Positions 1 to 8,317 of a DNA stretch of 32,339 nt are shown here, in pieces. The notes below the pieces were generated by a model. It saw nothing but the letters and a program-made list of their open reading frames with translations. It was not told the DNA's origin and made no database searches. The translations under genes and the position numbers were made by a program. Source of the stretch: an uncultured Muribaculaceae bacterium (GTDB taxonomy: Bacteria > Bacteroidota > Bacteroidia > Bacteroidales > Muribaculaceae); the NCBI GenBank assembly GCA_910579675.1, contig CAJTUF010000027.1:1-32339 (forward strand). Direction: 5' to 3'. Positions within the stretch are counted from its first letter, which is position 1, and each line of letters opens with the position of its first letter.

Positions 1-26
1 CAACGTAACTATCTGTCTTGTAGGTG

Positions 27-57
27 ATTAATTTCGGCGCCTTTGACGCCAATTAAT
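27..57. terminator. Palindromic hairpin at window start, possible terminator of an upstream gene
   Basis: A GGCG/CGCC core (36-39 with 47-50, loop CCTTTGA) is flanked by complementary ATTAATT (27-33) and AATTAAT (51-57), with a two-base bulge at 34-35. The arms give a long, nearly symmetrical hairpin. There is no T-tract directly after it, so it may be a bidirectional terminator of a gene left of the window or a protein-binding palindrome. No gene is visible in 1-237. Confidence 0.35.
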
Positions 58-143
58 GATGGTGCAAAACGCGTGCTTTTTCCTTATATATAGGGGTGCT
101 AAAAAATGGCCCTCACTATGGTGGAGGTCAGATGCTTTTTAGT

Positions 144-151
144 TAACTTTG
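144..151 (+). promoter_or_regulatory. Bacteroidota -7 promoter element (TAACTTTG) for the epimerase gene
   Basis: TAACTTTG fits the Bacteroidota -7 consensus TAnnTTTG exactly. The same octamer precedes three other genes in this window. No good -33 TTTG is visible about 20 bases upstream, so only the -7 half is supported. It would leave a 5' leader of roughly 80 bases before the ATG at 238. Confidence 0.5.
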
Positions 152-237
152 CGCATTGGGGTGAGGCTCGCATACCGCATTGCGTGGCAGTGCCGCCCCA
201 GACACTACCTTGACTGTTAACCGAAAACTGACTACCT

Positions 238-1452
238 ATGTTTACCGACAAAGACTCCATACGCAACTATCTCTCTGTGTGGGGTGAACGCTACCGCACC
301 GAACTCACCACCGACATACTGCCTTTCTGGCTCGAACATGGCGCCGACCCTGTGAATGGTGGCGTATATACTTGTGTTGACCGCGAGGGCCGCCTGATGG
401 ACACCACCAAAAGCGTGTGGTTTCAGGGGCGTTGCGCTTTCGTGTTCTCATTTGCCTACAATAACATCCAGCCGTCGGCTGAATATATCAGTATGGCCAA
501 GAGCTGCATCGACTTCATCGAGGCACACTGCTTCGACACCGACGGCCGCATGTATTTTGAGGTGACCGCCGAGGGCAAGCCTCTGCGCAAGCGCCGCTAT
601 GTGTTTTCGGAGTGCTTTGCCGCGATTGCCATGAGCGAATACTCCATAGCTGCCAAGCAGCCTGAATATGGCCGCAAGGCCCTCAAGCTCTTTGCCGACA
701 TAGTGCGTTTCATCAACACCCCCGGCATCCTCGAACCCAAATATCTCCCCGAGCTCCAGGCCATAGGCCACTCCATCACCATGATCCTCCTCAACACGGC
801 TGCCTGCATACGCCGCGCCGTAGGCGACGAAGCCGCCCGCGAAGCCGGCCTTGACAGCCAGATCGACACCTCGCTTGAGTTGATCCGAACCCGCTTCATG
901 CACCCCGAGGTGAAGGCCCTTCTGGAGATGGTGACACCCGACGGCAAGCTCATCGACACCATAGCCGGCCGCACCGTCAATCCCGGCCACTGCATCGAGA
1001 CTGCATGGTTCATACTTGAAGAGGCCCGCTACCGCAACTGGGACAAGACTCTGACCGAAACAGGTCTAACCATCCTCAACTGGGCCTGGGAGTCCGGTTG
1101 GGACAAGGAATATGGCGGCATAATCAACTTTGTAGACTGCAAGGGCTTCCCCGCCCAGGACTACTCGCAGGACATGAAGTTCTGGTGGCCGCAGACCGAA
1201 GCCATCATCGCCACCCTATATGCCTACCTCGCTACCTCAGATGCGAAGTATCTCGAAATGCACAAGGCTATCAGCGACTGGACCTACAAGCATCTCCCCG
1301 ATGCTGAATATGGTGAATGGTATGGCTATCTCCACCGCGACGGCTCTGTGGCCCAGCCCGCCAAGGGCAATATATTCAAAGGTCCCTTCCACATACCCCG
1401 CATGATGATCAAGAGCGCAATGCTCACCGCCGACATCATGGCCAGCCTGTAA
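238..1452 (+). CDS. AGE family epimerase (N-acylglucosamine 2-epimerase type)
   Basis: This 404-residue protein has no signal peptide and is expected in the cytoplasm. It has the length and (alpha/alpha)6-barrel character of the AGE/renin-binding-protein family, which interconverts N-acetylglucosamine and N-acetylmannosamine. Seen directly: PGHCIETAWF with His251 and KGPFHIPR with His385. These match the spacing of the two catalytic histidines known in pig renin-binding protein (248 and 382). Other family-like stretches are WFQGR (61-65) and DMKFWWPQTEA (312-322). The next gene starts 4 bases after the stop and carries sialate-esterase and mutarotase modules, so a role in sialic acid or N-acetylmannosamine use is inferred; AGE enzymes replace NanE in Bacteroides sialic acid operons. 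Cellobiose or mannose 2-epimerase are alternatives in the same superfamily. Confidence 0.88.
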   Translation: MFTDKDSIRNYLSVWGERYRTELTTDILPFWLEHGADPVNGGVYTCVDREGRLMDTTKSVWFQGRCAFVFSFAYNNIQPSAEYISMAKSCIDFIEAHCFDTDGRMYFEVTAEGKPLRKRRYVFSECFAAIAMSEYSIAAKQPEYGRKALKLFADIVRFINTPGILEPKYLPELQAIGHSITMILLNTAACIRRAVGDEAAREAGLDSQIDTSLELIRTRFMHPEVKALLEMVTPDGKLIDTIAGRTVNPGHCIETAWFILEEARYRNWDKTLTETGLTILNWAWESGWDKEYGGIINFVDCKGFPAQDYSQDMKFWWPQTEAIIATLYAYLATSDAKYLEMHKAISDWTYKHLPDAEYGEWYGYLHRDGSVAQPAKGNIFKGPFHIPRMMIKSAMLTADIMASL

Positions 1453-1456
1453 GCCT

Positions 1457-4400
1457 ATGATGCTGCGCGATATAACTACCGGCCTGCGGTCAAGCGCCAT
1501 AGCGATTGCCGCTCTCGGCGCCATGGCGGCTCCGGCTTTCGCCGCGCAGGAGCAGCCGCAGAAGAAGATTGCCTGCATAGGCAACAGCATCACCTTCGGT
1601 TACCTCCTGCCCGATCCGGCCACACAATCATATCCCTCCGTGCTTGCCCGACTCCTCGGCGAGGGCTACGAGATAGGCAATTTCGGCCACTCAGGCACGA
1701 CGCTCCTGCGCCACGGTCACCGACCCTATGTGGATCAGAAAGTGTATGGCGCCTCACTTGATTTCAAGCCCGATATAGCGATAATACACCTCGGAGTCAA
1801 CGACACCGATCCGCGTGACTGGCCCGACTACAGCGATGAATTTATCACCGACTATGTGGACCTCATCGAGTCGTATCGACAGGTGAATCCCGACATGCGT
1901 ATCATGATCTCGGAGCTCACCCCGCTGGGGGCCGCCCACTTCCGCTTCCGCACCGGCACCCAGGCATGGCGCGACAGCATCAATGCCGCCATACGGCGTG
2001 TGGCCCAGGTGGCTCAGGTAGAGCTGATCGATCTCGGGCGCGACCTCCACGACCGCCCCGAACTGATCCACGATGCTGTCCATCCCGACACTACCGGCGC
2101 GGTGCTCATGGCCCGCGAGGCGGCGGCATGTGTCACCGGACTCCGCGGCGGTACCCGTCTGCTCCCGGTCTATTCGCCCGGCGCCGTGCTCCAGCGCTAC
2201 CGCCCCATACGCATAGCCGGCACTGCCGACAACGGCACCAATGTGACGGTGTCGCTCGGCGGCGACCGCGCCACGGCTACAGCCGGCATCGACGGCACAT
2301 GGACCGCCACCCTCCCGGCGCGCCCCGAAGCCACCGGCCTCACACTCACCGTGGCCGCGCCCGACACCACCATCACCATCCCCGACATAGCCATAGGCGA
2401 GGTGTGGATAGCCTCGGGCCAGAGCAACATGGAGTTCAGACTTCGCAACACCGTCGATGCAGCCGAAGCCGTAGCCGAATCGGCCGATCCGCTGCTCCGA
2501 TTCTTCTCGATGCGCCCCAGTCCAGCCACCGATGCCTACACATGGCCCGACTCCGTGCTGGCGCGTGTCGACGAACTGCGTTATCTCTCGGTGCCGTCGC
2601 GCTGGGAGGCAGCCTCACCCTCCACGAGCCCCGACTTCAGCGCCGTGGCCTATCATTTCGGCCGCATGCTGCGCGACTCGCTCAAGGTGCCTGTGGGCAT
2701 AGTGGCCAACCCCGTCGGGGGAGCCACTACCGAGAGCTGGATCGACATCGAGACCCTCAAGCGCGATGAGCCCGACGCTCTGGTCAAATGGCAGACCAAC
2801 GACTACATACAGCCCTGGGCGCAGGGGCGCGCAAAGCTCAACTCGCCCGGCCATCGCCACCCCTATGAACCCGCCTATCTCTTTGCCTCCGGCATACGCC
2901 CACTGGGACAGCTCCCCGTGGCAGGCACCATATGGTATCAGGGCGAGAGCAATGCCCACAATATCGAAAACCATGAGCGCCTCTTCGGCTATCTGGTCGA
3001 CTCGTGGCGCCGTCAGTTTGACAGCCCCGGGATGCCATTTCTCATGGTGCAGCTGTCGAGCATCAACCGCCCGTCGTGGCCTGCCTTCCGCGACAGCCAG
3101 CGCCGGCTTGCCTCACGCATACCGGGCGTAGGCATGGCTGTGAGCAGCGACCTTGGCGACTCGCTCGACGTCCATCCGCGCAACAAGCGTCCGGTGGGTG
3201 AGCGACTGGCCCGTATAGCCCTCCATGATGTCTACTCCGCCACAAGCGTAGTGCCCTCTGGACCTCTCCCATTGAGCGCTTCGACCGTGCCGGGCGGCAT
3301 TGCAATCGAGATGGAATATGCCGACGGAATGCACCCCGCTACCGGCGACTCCATCATAGGCTTCGAGGTGGCCTCGTCGATTCTCGGCCCCTACTTTCCC
3401 GCCTCGGCCACCATTTCCGGAAACCGCATAATCCTAAAATCCATGCAAGAACCCAACCCCACCGCCGCCCGCTACGGATGGCAGCCCTTCACCCGCGCCA
3501 ATCTGGTCAACGGCGCACTCCTCCCCGCATCAACCTTCCGCATAGCCGCCGAGATAGCCAACCCCGACGAGGGTATTTACCGCGGTGTGTCGGGATCGTT
3601 TGCCGCCCTGCTCCCCTCCGGACAGGTGATGATAGCCGGCGGATGCAACTTCCCCACCGACACTCCCCTCGCCCCCGGCGCGCAGAAAAAATTCTACTCA
3701 GGCATCTACACAGCCGATCCTGCCTCGGATGTGATCGACTGGACACTCGCAGCCGAGATGCCCGCTCCGATGGCCTACGGCGCCACTGCGACTGTTGCCT
3801 CGGGCGCAGTGCTCATAGGCGGAAGCAATGCCTCGGGCCTCTCTACCGATGTGTATCACTTCGACGGCACAGCCCTGACAGCACTTCCCTCGCTCCCCTA
3901 CGGCATTGACAATGCCGCCGCAGCAGCGATAGGCAACAAGGTGTATCTGGCCGGAGGCCCGGGAGCCGACGGTATGCCCGGCAACTCACTCCTCTGCCTC
4001 GACCTCGACCATCAGGCCAAGGGCTGGCAGGAGCTCAAGGCCATGCCCGGCTCACCGCGTGTGCAGCCCGTAGTGGCAGCTTCCGATGGCAAGCTCTACG
4101 TGTTTGGCGGATTTGCAGGCCGTACACCCAAAGCCGAGCCCACAGTGTCGACCGATGGCCTCTGCTACGACCCCAAGAAAAACAAATGGAGCGCCGTGGC
4201 CGGTCCCACCGAGCCCGACGGCAAGCCCCTCGCCCTCGGCGGAGGTGCTGCTGCCACATTGCCCAACGGCGACATACTTGCCATAGGCGGTGTGAACCAC
4301 GACATATTCCTCGCAGCACTCATCGATCAGGCTCCCGACTATCTGTCGCATCCCATCGAGTGGTATCGCTTCAACCCCTACACCTGTGTGTTCAATCCCA

Positions 4401-4552
4401 AAGAGGGCACATGGACTGTGGCCGAGGGTCACGACACCGCCCGCGCCGGAGCCTCGCTCGTAGTGGTGCCCTCGCGTAAGGAGGCCATAGTGACCGGCGG
4501 CGAGCTTAAGCCCCGCATCCGCATCCCGCGTCCCACCCGCCTCACATTCTGA
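1457..4552 (+). CDS. Secreted fusion: SGNH/GDSL esterase + sialate O-acetylesterase + kelch mutarotase (NanM-like)
   Basis: A signal peptide (residues 1 to about 30, ending APAFAA) exports this 1031-residue protein. Three modules follow. Residues 37-228 are an SGNH hydrolase with GNSIT (Ser44), GVND (Asn115) and DAVHPD (Asp206, His209). Residues 310-595 resemble the SASA sialate O-acetylesterase domain, with GQSNM (Ser323), WYQGESN (494-500) and DVHP (His573). Residues 700-1020 have kelch-type repeats ending in xxGG (AGG, IGG, VFGG, AIGG, TGG), as in the cyclically permuted mutarotase NanM/YjhT. The inferred role is to remove O-acetyl groups from sialic acid and speed its anomerisation in the periplasm before uptake. 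It sits 4 bases after the AGE epimerase, and a strong hairpin lies just downstream. Both esterase sites look intact. Substrate is inferred from module identity and context only. Confidence 0.85.
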   Translation: MMLRDITTGLRSSAIAIAALGAMAAPAFAAQEQPQKKIACIGNSITFGYLLPDPATQSYPSVLARLLGEGYEIGNFGHSGTTLLRHGHRPYVDQKVYGASLDFKPDIAIIHLGVNDTDPRDWPDYSDEFITDYVDLIESYRQVNPDMRIMISELTPLGAAHFRFRTGTQAWRDSINAAIRRVAQVAQVELIDLGRDLHDRPELIHDAVHPDTTGAVLMAREAAACVTGLRGGTRLLPVYSPGAVLQRYRPIRIAGTADNGTNVTVSLGGDRATATAGIDGTWTATLPARPEATGLTLTVAAPDTTITIPDIAIGEVWIASGQSNMEFRLRNTVDAAEAVAESADPLLRFFSMRPSPATDAYTWPDSVLARVDELRYLSVPSRWEAASPSTSPDFSAVAYHFGRMLRDSLKVPVGIVANPVGGATTESWIDIETLKRDEPDALVKWQTNDYIQPWAQGRAKLNSPGHRHPYEPAYLFASGIRPLGQLPVAGTIWYQGESNAHNIENHERLFGYLVDSWRRQFDSPGMPFLMVQLSSINRPSWPAFRDSQRRLASRIPGVGMAVSSDLGDSLDVHPRNKRPVGERLARIALHDVYSATSVVPSGPLPLSASTVPGGIAIEMEYADGMHPATGDSIIGFEVASSILGPYFPASATISGNRIILKSMQEPNPTAARYGWQPFTRANLVNGALLPASTFRIAAEIANPDEGIYRGVSGSFAALLPSGQVMIAGGCNFPTDTPLAPGAQKKFYSGIYTADPASDVIDWTLAAEMPAPMAYGATATVASGAVLIGGSNASGLSTDVYHFDGTALTALPSLPYGIDNAAAAAIGNKVYLAGGPGADGMPGNSLLCLDLDHQAKGWQELKAMPGSPRVQPVVAASDGKLYVFGGFAGRTPKAEPTVSTDGLCYDPKKNKWSAVAGPTEPDGKPLALGGGAAATLPNGDILAIGGVNHDIFLAALIDQAPDYLSHPIEWYRFNPYTCVFNPKEGTWTVAEGHDTARAGASLVVVPSRKEAIVTGGELKPRIRIPRPTRLTF

Positions 4553-4576
4553 TCCCCTCCATCATCTGCAACTAAA

Positions 4577-4630
4577 CGTAAGCCGGGCGCCCCTTTCCGC
4601 AAGGAGCGCCCGGCTTGCCGTTTGTTGCTG
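4577..4630 (+). terminator. Long GC hairpin terminator, copy 1 of a repeated element
   Basis: Arms 4580-4590 and 4606-4616 are perfectly complementary (AAGCCGGGCGC / GCGCCCGGCTT). The stem extends inward with one mismatch, and GTTTGTT follows. It lies 27 bases after the stop of the esterase-mutarotase gene, as expected for its terminator. The segment from AAGCC to TTTGTT recurs at 6865-6911 with a single base change. Confidence 0.65.
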
Positions 4631-4783
4631 AGGATATGATTTGGCTGATTGGTTCGCTACCTTAGACTAACCAAAGGTTAACATACGTTAATCACAACAC
4701 CGTTTTATGATTAATTATAAAAAAATGCATATCTTCGGGCATACGAATTATGACTCACTTAATAATGTCTAAATCTTAGCGCC

Positions 4784-6214
4784 ATGATAAAATTTTCGCC
4801 CATCAGAGAAGGATTTTTGGTAAATTATATGTTATGTTTGGCTTTAATGCTTAATTTCCAGTCGTGCACCTCCGACAATAGCCCAAAGGCTATCGAAACT
4901 CAAAGTATATTTTCCAGCAGAAGCGGAAATCAGTTGAATACCATTGATGAGCCTACTGCCCGTTATGCTGCATTTAAGTTGATGAACGCACCAGTGGACG
5001 GTAAGCAGGTTGTTCAGCCAAGAAATGTATATAACACAGTTATAATCCGAAACCAATATGGAGAACCGGTGATGTATGCCGTAAATTTTGATTCTGATGG
5101 CGGTTATATAATCATATCTGCCAGCAGAAAGACCACTCCTGTTATAGCATCAAGCGATCAGGGCATTTACGGAGGTCCTGTAATAACGTTGCCATTTATA
5201 TCCCGACTCATTGATAGAGCCTCGGCCAAGATTACAGAGTCGTTTGATTATCCTATAGATTCGCTCAATACCTATGCCGAACATTGGGCTGCTCTCCTCC
5301 CACCAATGAGGCATGTTCCAAAGAGATTGCGTGCTGCATCTCATTCATACCAATCTATAATAGATTCAGCTATCAGTGTGTGGGAAAGTCAAGGTCTCGA
5401 AGTTTACGAAGCACAGAAGTGGCTTAACAATGATTATGGGAACTGTCGTTATCTACCGGACCTTGATAATCTACTGGCAAAATTAAATATGTCGGTAAAC
5501 TGGGCCGATGGACGGCCCATGAATGAACTTTCTTATATAGTTGTCCGTCATACACTCACCTATTCAACAAGCGGGGATAAGTGTGATCCTGTCACCACTA
5601 AATGGGATGTCAATGTACCCTATAATGCCGCCGTACCCGGGAGTAAACCTCTAAGCTCCGAGGCTGTCGCTCTTGGTAAGATTCTTCATTATTTCAAAGA
5701 TCCATCTATTTTAGACTTTTCATCATCAATATCTAATCCTCTGAAGAACAATTTAGAAGTTGCAAACTTTTTATATGATGTAGCTCTAAATACCCATACC
5801 GTATTCGGAACCAATTATAGTTTTTCCTCCTATGATAACCTGCAGTATGCGATAGATAATCATTATAAGTATTCATTCAAGAAAGGTACGATTAATGAGG
5901 AAGACTTAATTTCCTCCATCGACAATGGTTCTCCATTAATAGTTATAGACTATGATAAAGATGGGCGCAGTCATGCTTGGGTCTGCGATGGGTATCGTGT
6001 GGTTGAAGATCGTATAGATTACCATCTTATGGTTCCTGTAGGTCAACCTGAAGATATCTTCGGTCCATATGAGCCATCGGCTCAATGGGATCACTATGGC
6101 AATGCTAGTTTCCAGTTCAATCATAGTGATAATGATGTGAAAATAATGGTTATCTCCGATTATACGAGTGACCAATTAAGAGGTGTTTTTTATTCCAAAT
6201 TCTCGAAATTATAA
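4784..6214 (+). CDS. Peptidase C10 (streptopain/Bfp)-like lipoprotein, catalytic Cys apparently replaced by Ser
   Basis: This 476-residue protein begins with a lipoprotein signal (LMLNFQSC, Cys28; Met16 is an alternative start). Residues 55-155 resemble the Spi/propeptide domain of C10 proteases (ARYAAFKLMN, then GGYIIISASR). Residues 274-475 resemble the protease domain: WDVNVPYNAAVPG corresponds to the entry strand and SSEAVALGKILHYF to the family's GCVATAMAQIMYYW helix. Aligned by eye, the catalytic Cys position holds Ser292. His397 is kept in SHAWVCDGY. The usual NWGWGG motif is degraded to about AQWDHYGN (433-440). In active members this fold is a papain-like secreted cysteine protease; this copy looks inactive or altered. 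The gene is much richer in AT than its neighbours, and a small lipoprotein follows after 9 bases. A weak -7-like TATCTTCG lies at 4730-4737. Confidence 0.72.
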   Translation: MIKFSPIREGFLVNYMLCLALMLNFQSCTSDNSPKAIETQSIFSSRSGNQLNTIDEPTARYAAFKLMNAPVDGKQVVQPRNVYNTVIIRNQYGEPVMYAVNFDSDGGYIIISASRKTTPVIASSDQGIYGGPVITLPFISRLIDRASAKITESFDYPIDSLNTYAEHWAALLPPMRHVPKRLRAASHSYQSIIDSAISVWESQGLEVYEAQKWLNNDYGNCRYLPDLDNLLAKLNMSVNWADGRPMNELSYIVVRHTLTYSTSGDKCDPVTTKWDVNVPYNAAVPGSKPLSSEAVALGKILHYFKDPSILDFSSSISNPLKNNLEVANFLYDVALNTHTVFGTNYSFSSYDNLQYAIDNHYKYSFKKGTINEEDLISSIDNGSPLIVIDYDKDGRSHAWVCDGYRVVEDRIDYHLMVPVGQPEDIFGPYEPSAQWDHYGNASFQFNHSDNDVKIMVISDYTSDQLRGVFYSKFSKL

Positions 6215-6223
6215 CGATAATCC

Positions 6224-6781
6224 ATGGAGCGTTTTGTACTATTTATTATAACCGTATTGCTGCTTGTCGGGTGTCGGACAAACAAGGCGGTCTCTCAGCG
6301 GCCTACAGCTGAAACAGATGAGCAGATGGCAGACTCGGTGAAGTATGCACAAGTCAAGGAGGCTTTCATAAATGGCGAGTTTGTGTTCAGAATCACCCGC
6401 AGAATGAATAAGGGACATTCTGATTTTGCATACGATAATCGCTTCAAACATAAAACCGACGAAGCTACTTCGCCAACAGAGTGTTATATCGTAGTGACTG
6501 GCGGTAAAATATTTTATAACACAGGTATTAGCAATAACTTTCCCAATGGCTCATCGGGTATGCTAAAGGACTTGAAATATTCATCTGTTGCAAAGAAAAA
6601 AGAGATCGTGCTTACTGCTTCAGACGACAAGTTTTATAAATCGATATTCATGTCATTAACCGGAAACTCAGATATGGCAACGGCGGTGTTACGTGATGGG
6701 AAGAAATCGGAATGCATTTTCTATGGATATATAGAGCCACTTGACCAGACCGCTCCGCTAAACCTCTACGAATACTATTAA
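6224..6781 (+). CDS. Small lipoprotein of unknown function, partner of the C10-like protein
   Basis: The 185-residue product starts with a short lipoprotein signal, LLLVGC with Cys17. The rest is a mixed, probably beta-rich domain: EFVFRITRR near 53-61 and alternating strands to the C-terminus. I see a faint resemblance to the DUF4251 lipoprotein family but cannot confirm it. It starts 9 bases after the C10-like gene, so the two are probably co-transcribed. In Bacteroides fragilis, C10 protease genes are accompanied by small staphostatin-like inhibitor genes; a similar partner role is possible here but rests on position alone. Base composition is AT-rich like its upstream partner. A long hairpin follows at 6856-6910. 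Confidence 0.65.
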   Translation: MERFVLFIITVLLLVGCRTNKAVSQRPTAETDEQMADSVKYAQVKEAFINGEFVFRITRRMNKGHSDFAYDNRFKHKTDEATSPTECYIVVTGGKIFYNTGISNNFPNGSSGMLKDLKYSSVAKKKEIVLTASDDKFYKSIFMSLTGNSDMATAVLRDGKKSECIFYGYIEPLDQTAPLNLYEYY

Positions 6782-6855
6782 ATCTCTGATCCATAGGCCT
6801 GCATTATTGCGCCCCATTAAAAACAAATATAGCGTTGTGGGCTACTCTATCAGCA

Positions 6856-6910
6856 ACAAATAGCAAGCCGGGCGCCCCTTTACGCAAGGAGCGCCCGGCT
6901 TGCCGTTTGT
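6856..6910. terminator. Bidirectional hairpin terminator, copy 2 of the repeated element
   Basis: The core stem 6863-6875 (GCAAGCCGGGCGC) pairs with 6891-6903. Outer AACAAA (6856-6861) and TTTGTT (6905-6910) arms extend it, so either strand ends in a T-rich tract. It lies between convergent genes: the lipoprotein ending at 6781 on plus and the small membrane protein ending at 6910 on minus. The core is a near-exact copy of the hairpin at 4577-4630. Confidence 0.65.
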
Positions 6911-7104
6911 TATATTGCCATCGAAAGTGTCACAACGACAGCACCGACCACCAACCACAGGATGAATGAATACAAGCTTTGTTTGGTGGAGTCGCTGACA
7001 TATTTCGACACAAACCGCTTTATCCTTGGATAACCGAATACGGTTACTGCCGAATAAATCATCAACACCCATATTGGGGTGGCATCAGGGTTGTGTGACA
7101 GCAT
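6910..7104 (-). CDS. Small two-helix membrane protein
   Basis: The 64-residue product has two hydrophobic segments, roughly residues 11-24 (IWVLMIYSAVTVFG) and 45-62 (LYSFILWLVVGAVVVTL), joined by a basic, polar loop. It is the last gene on the minus strand of the sigma/propeller cluster, 36 bases downstream of the second propeller gene. Its stop overlaps the outer edge of the bidirectional hairpin, a normal operon end. I do not recognise the family. It could be a real small inner-membrane protein or the remnant of a larger one; the helix pattern and position favour a gene. Confidence 0.5.
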   Translation of the reverse strand: MLSHNPDATPIWVLMIYSAVTVFGYPRIKRFVSKYVSDSTKQSLYSFILWLVVGAVVVTLSMAI

Positions 7105-7140
7105 GCTTTCCTACTATTAAATGCTACATAGAACTGCTTA

Positions 7141-8286
7141 TCAAGAACGAAGTTTAGCAACGATCATAACATTGTTGTCGTTTTCGTGCAGAGTGGTCAT
7201 AAAGCGCTCCACAGCCTCGTGATGTTCAGAGCCGATTTTACCGTCGGCAATAGCGTCTTCCAATCTTGACTTAAGTTCAAGAGGTTCATAGATGCCATAT
7301 ACATAACCATCGTGCATACTCCATCCCCAACCATCGAGATTGAAGAAAAAGTCGTTTATACACTTCCCCACACGCCAGGCCTCGCGGGTGCTTTTGTCAA
7401 CCATGATTTTACCTTTATTTGCACCTCCCACTATATAAGTCAACATATGATGGGGCAAGTCATAGTAAACGAAAAAAGCACCATCCTTCCGCTCGATGTC
7501 CATATCAAGGGTATATACGGCCTCCAATCTGTTTGCTTCCGCATTGTAATTGTAGAGCGTATCGTTGAAGGTTGTGTGGAAGGTCGGGGTGTCTGTACAC
7601 CTGTATGAGAAAATCTCATTATTAAATCCTACTGTTGCTCCAGTATCATCAACCAGATTTGCCACAAGATAAGGAGAGAACACATAGCTCACAGTATCGG
7701 TGTCGTTCATCGAAGTAGGAAATGTTGCCGCGACAAACTGATTGTCATCCTGCTCACTGAAACACAGTTGCACGGTAGATATGGTGGCGTCAGCGTTTTT
7801 GAAGAGCTTTCCTTTGTTGAGTTTACGACCTATTTTAGCCTCACCTGTAAAGTTGCCTTGCAAGTCGTAGCTGTTGATCTTGTTGTTGAATCCGGCCACA
7901 TATATTTGTCCGCCCTCCTCGTCGATAAGCACATCATAGGCGCCGATAGGGTATTCTCCGGGCCCATTGCCTATGGCACCAACGTCGCAGATATACCGTC
8001 CGTCGCGGTCAAAAAGCTTTACCGGCTCTTTGCCCGCTATGATATAATTATCGGAAAATGAGAGCATCCCGGGCCGGAAGAGGGCTTCTTCGCGATTGTC
8101 AAATCTCACAACACGGAAATCGCTGGCTATGTCGCTGAGCCTGATGTCGCGTGTGTCGGATACTTTGGCTTCGTCCACAATCATCAATTGCGAGGCGTCG
8201 CTGCCGACAATCTTGACATTTAGCGGCTTGCCCGAGCATGACCAAAGTATGGCAGGCAGGAGAAGAAGTATATAATTATGTTTCAT
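7141..8286 (-). CDS. 6-bladed beta-propeller lipoprotein (second paralogue)
   Basis: The 381-residue product has a lipobox (ILWSC, Cys17) and is expected to be membrane-anchored outside the cytoplasm. It carries the hallmark of Bacteroidales 6-bladed beta-propeller proteins: FDRDGRYICDVGAIGNGPGEY (split here as FDRDGRYICDV then GAIGNGPGEY, about residues 87-109), followed by a DEEGGQIYV blade. The same order occurs in the gene upstream (8318-9556), so the two are tandem paralogues, well diverged outside the core. The gap between them is 31 bases. The molecular function of this family is unknown; binding of glycan or peptide ligands is often presumed. Membership of an operon headed by a sigma factor suggests it belongs to an envelope-sensing or response set. 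Confidence 0.82.
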   Translation of the reverse strand: MKHNYILLLLPAILWSCSGKPLNVKIVGSDASQLMIVDEAKVSDTRDIRLSDIASDFRVVRFDNREEALFRPGMLSFSDNYIIAGKEPVKLFDRDGRYICDVGAIGNGPGEYPIGAYDVLIDEEGGQIYVAGFNNKINSYDLQGNFTGEAKIGRKLNKGKLFKNADATISTVQLCFSEQDDNQFVAATFPTSMNDTDTVSYVFSPYLVANLVDDTGATVGFNNEIFSYRCTDTPTFHTTFNDTLYNYNAEANRLEAVYTLDMDIERKDGAFFVYYDLPHHMLTYIVGGANKGKIMVDKSTREAWRVGKCINDFFFNLDGWGWSMHDGYVYGIYEPLELKSRLEDAIADGKIGSEHHEAVERFMTTLHENDNNVMIVAKLRS

Positions 8287-8317
8287 TTAGCTATCGGGAG
8301 AAATGTGTCATGGGGGG

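Noticed and set aside
6842..7072. 76-codon minus-strand frame overlapping the small membrane protein
   Set aside because: It runs through the terminator hairpin and lacks hydrophobic or family features; the 64-residue frame is the better candidate.
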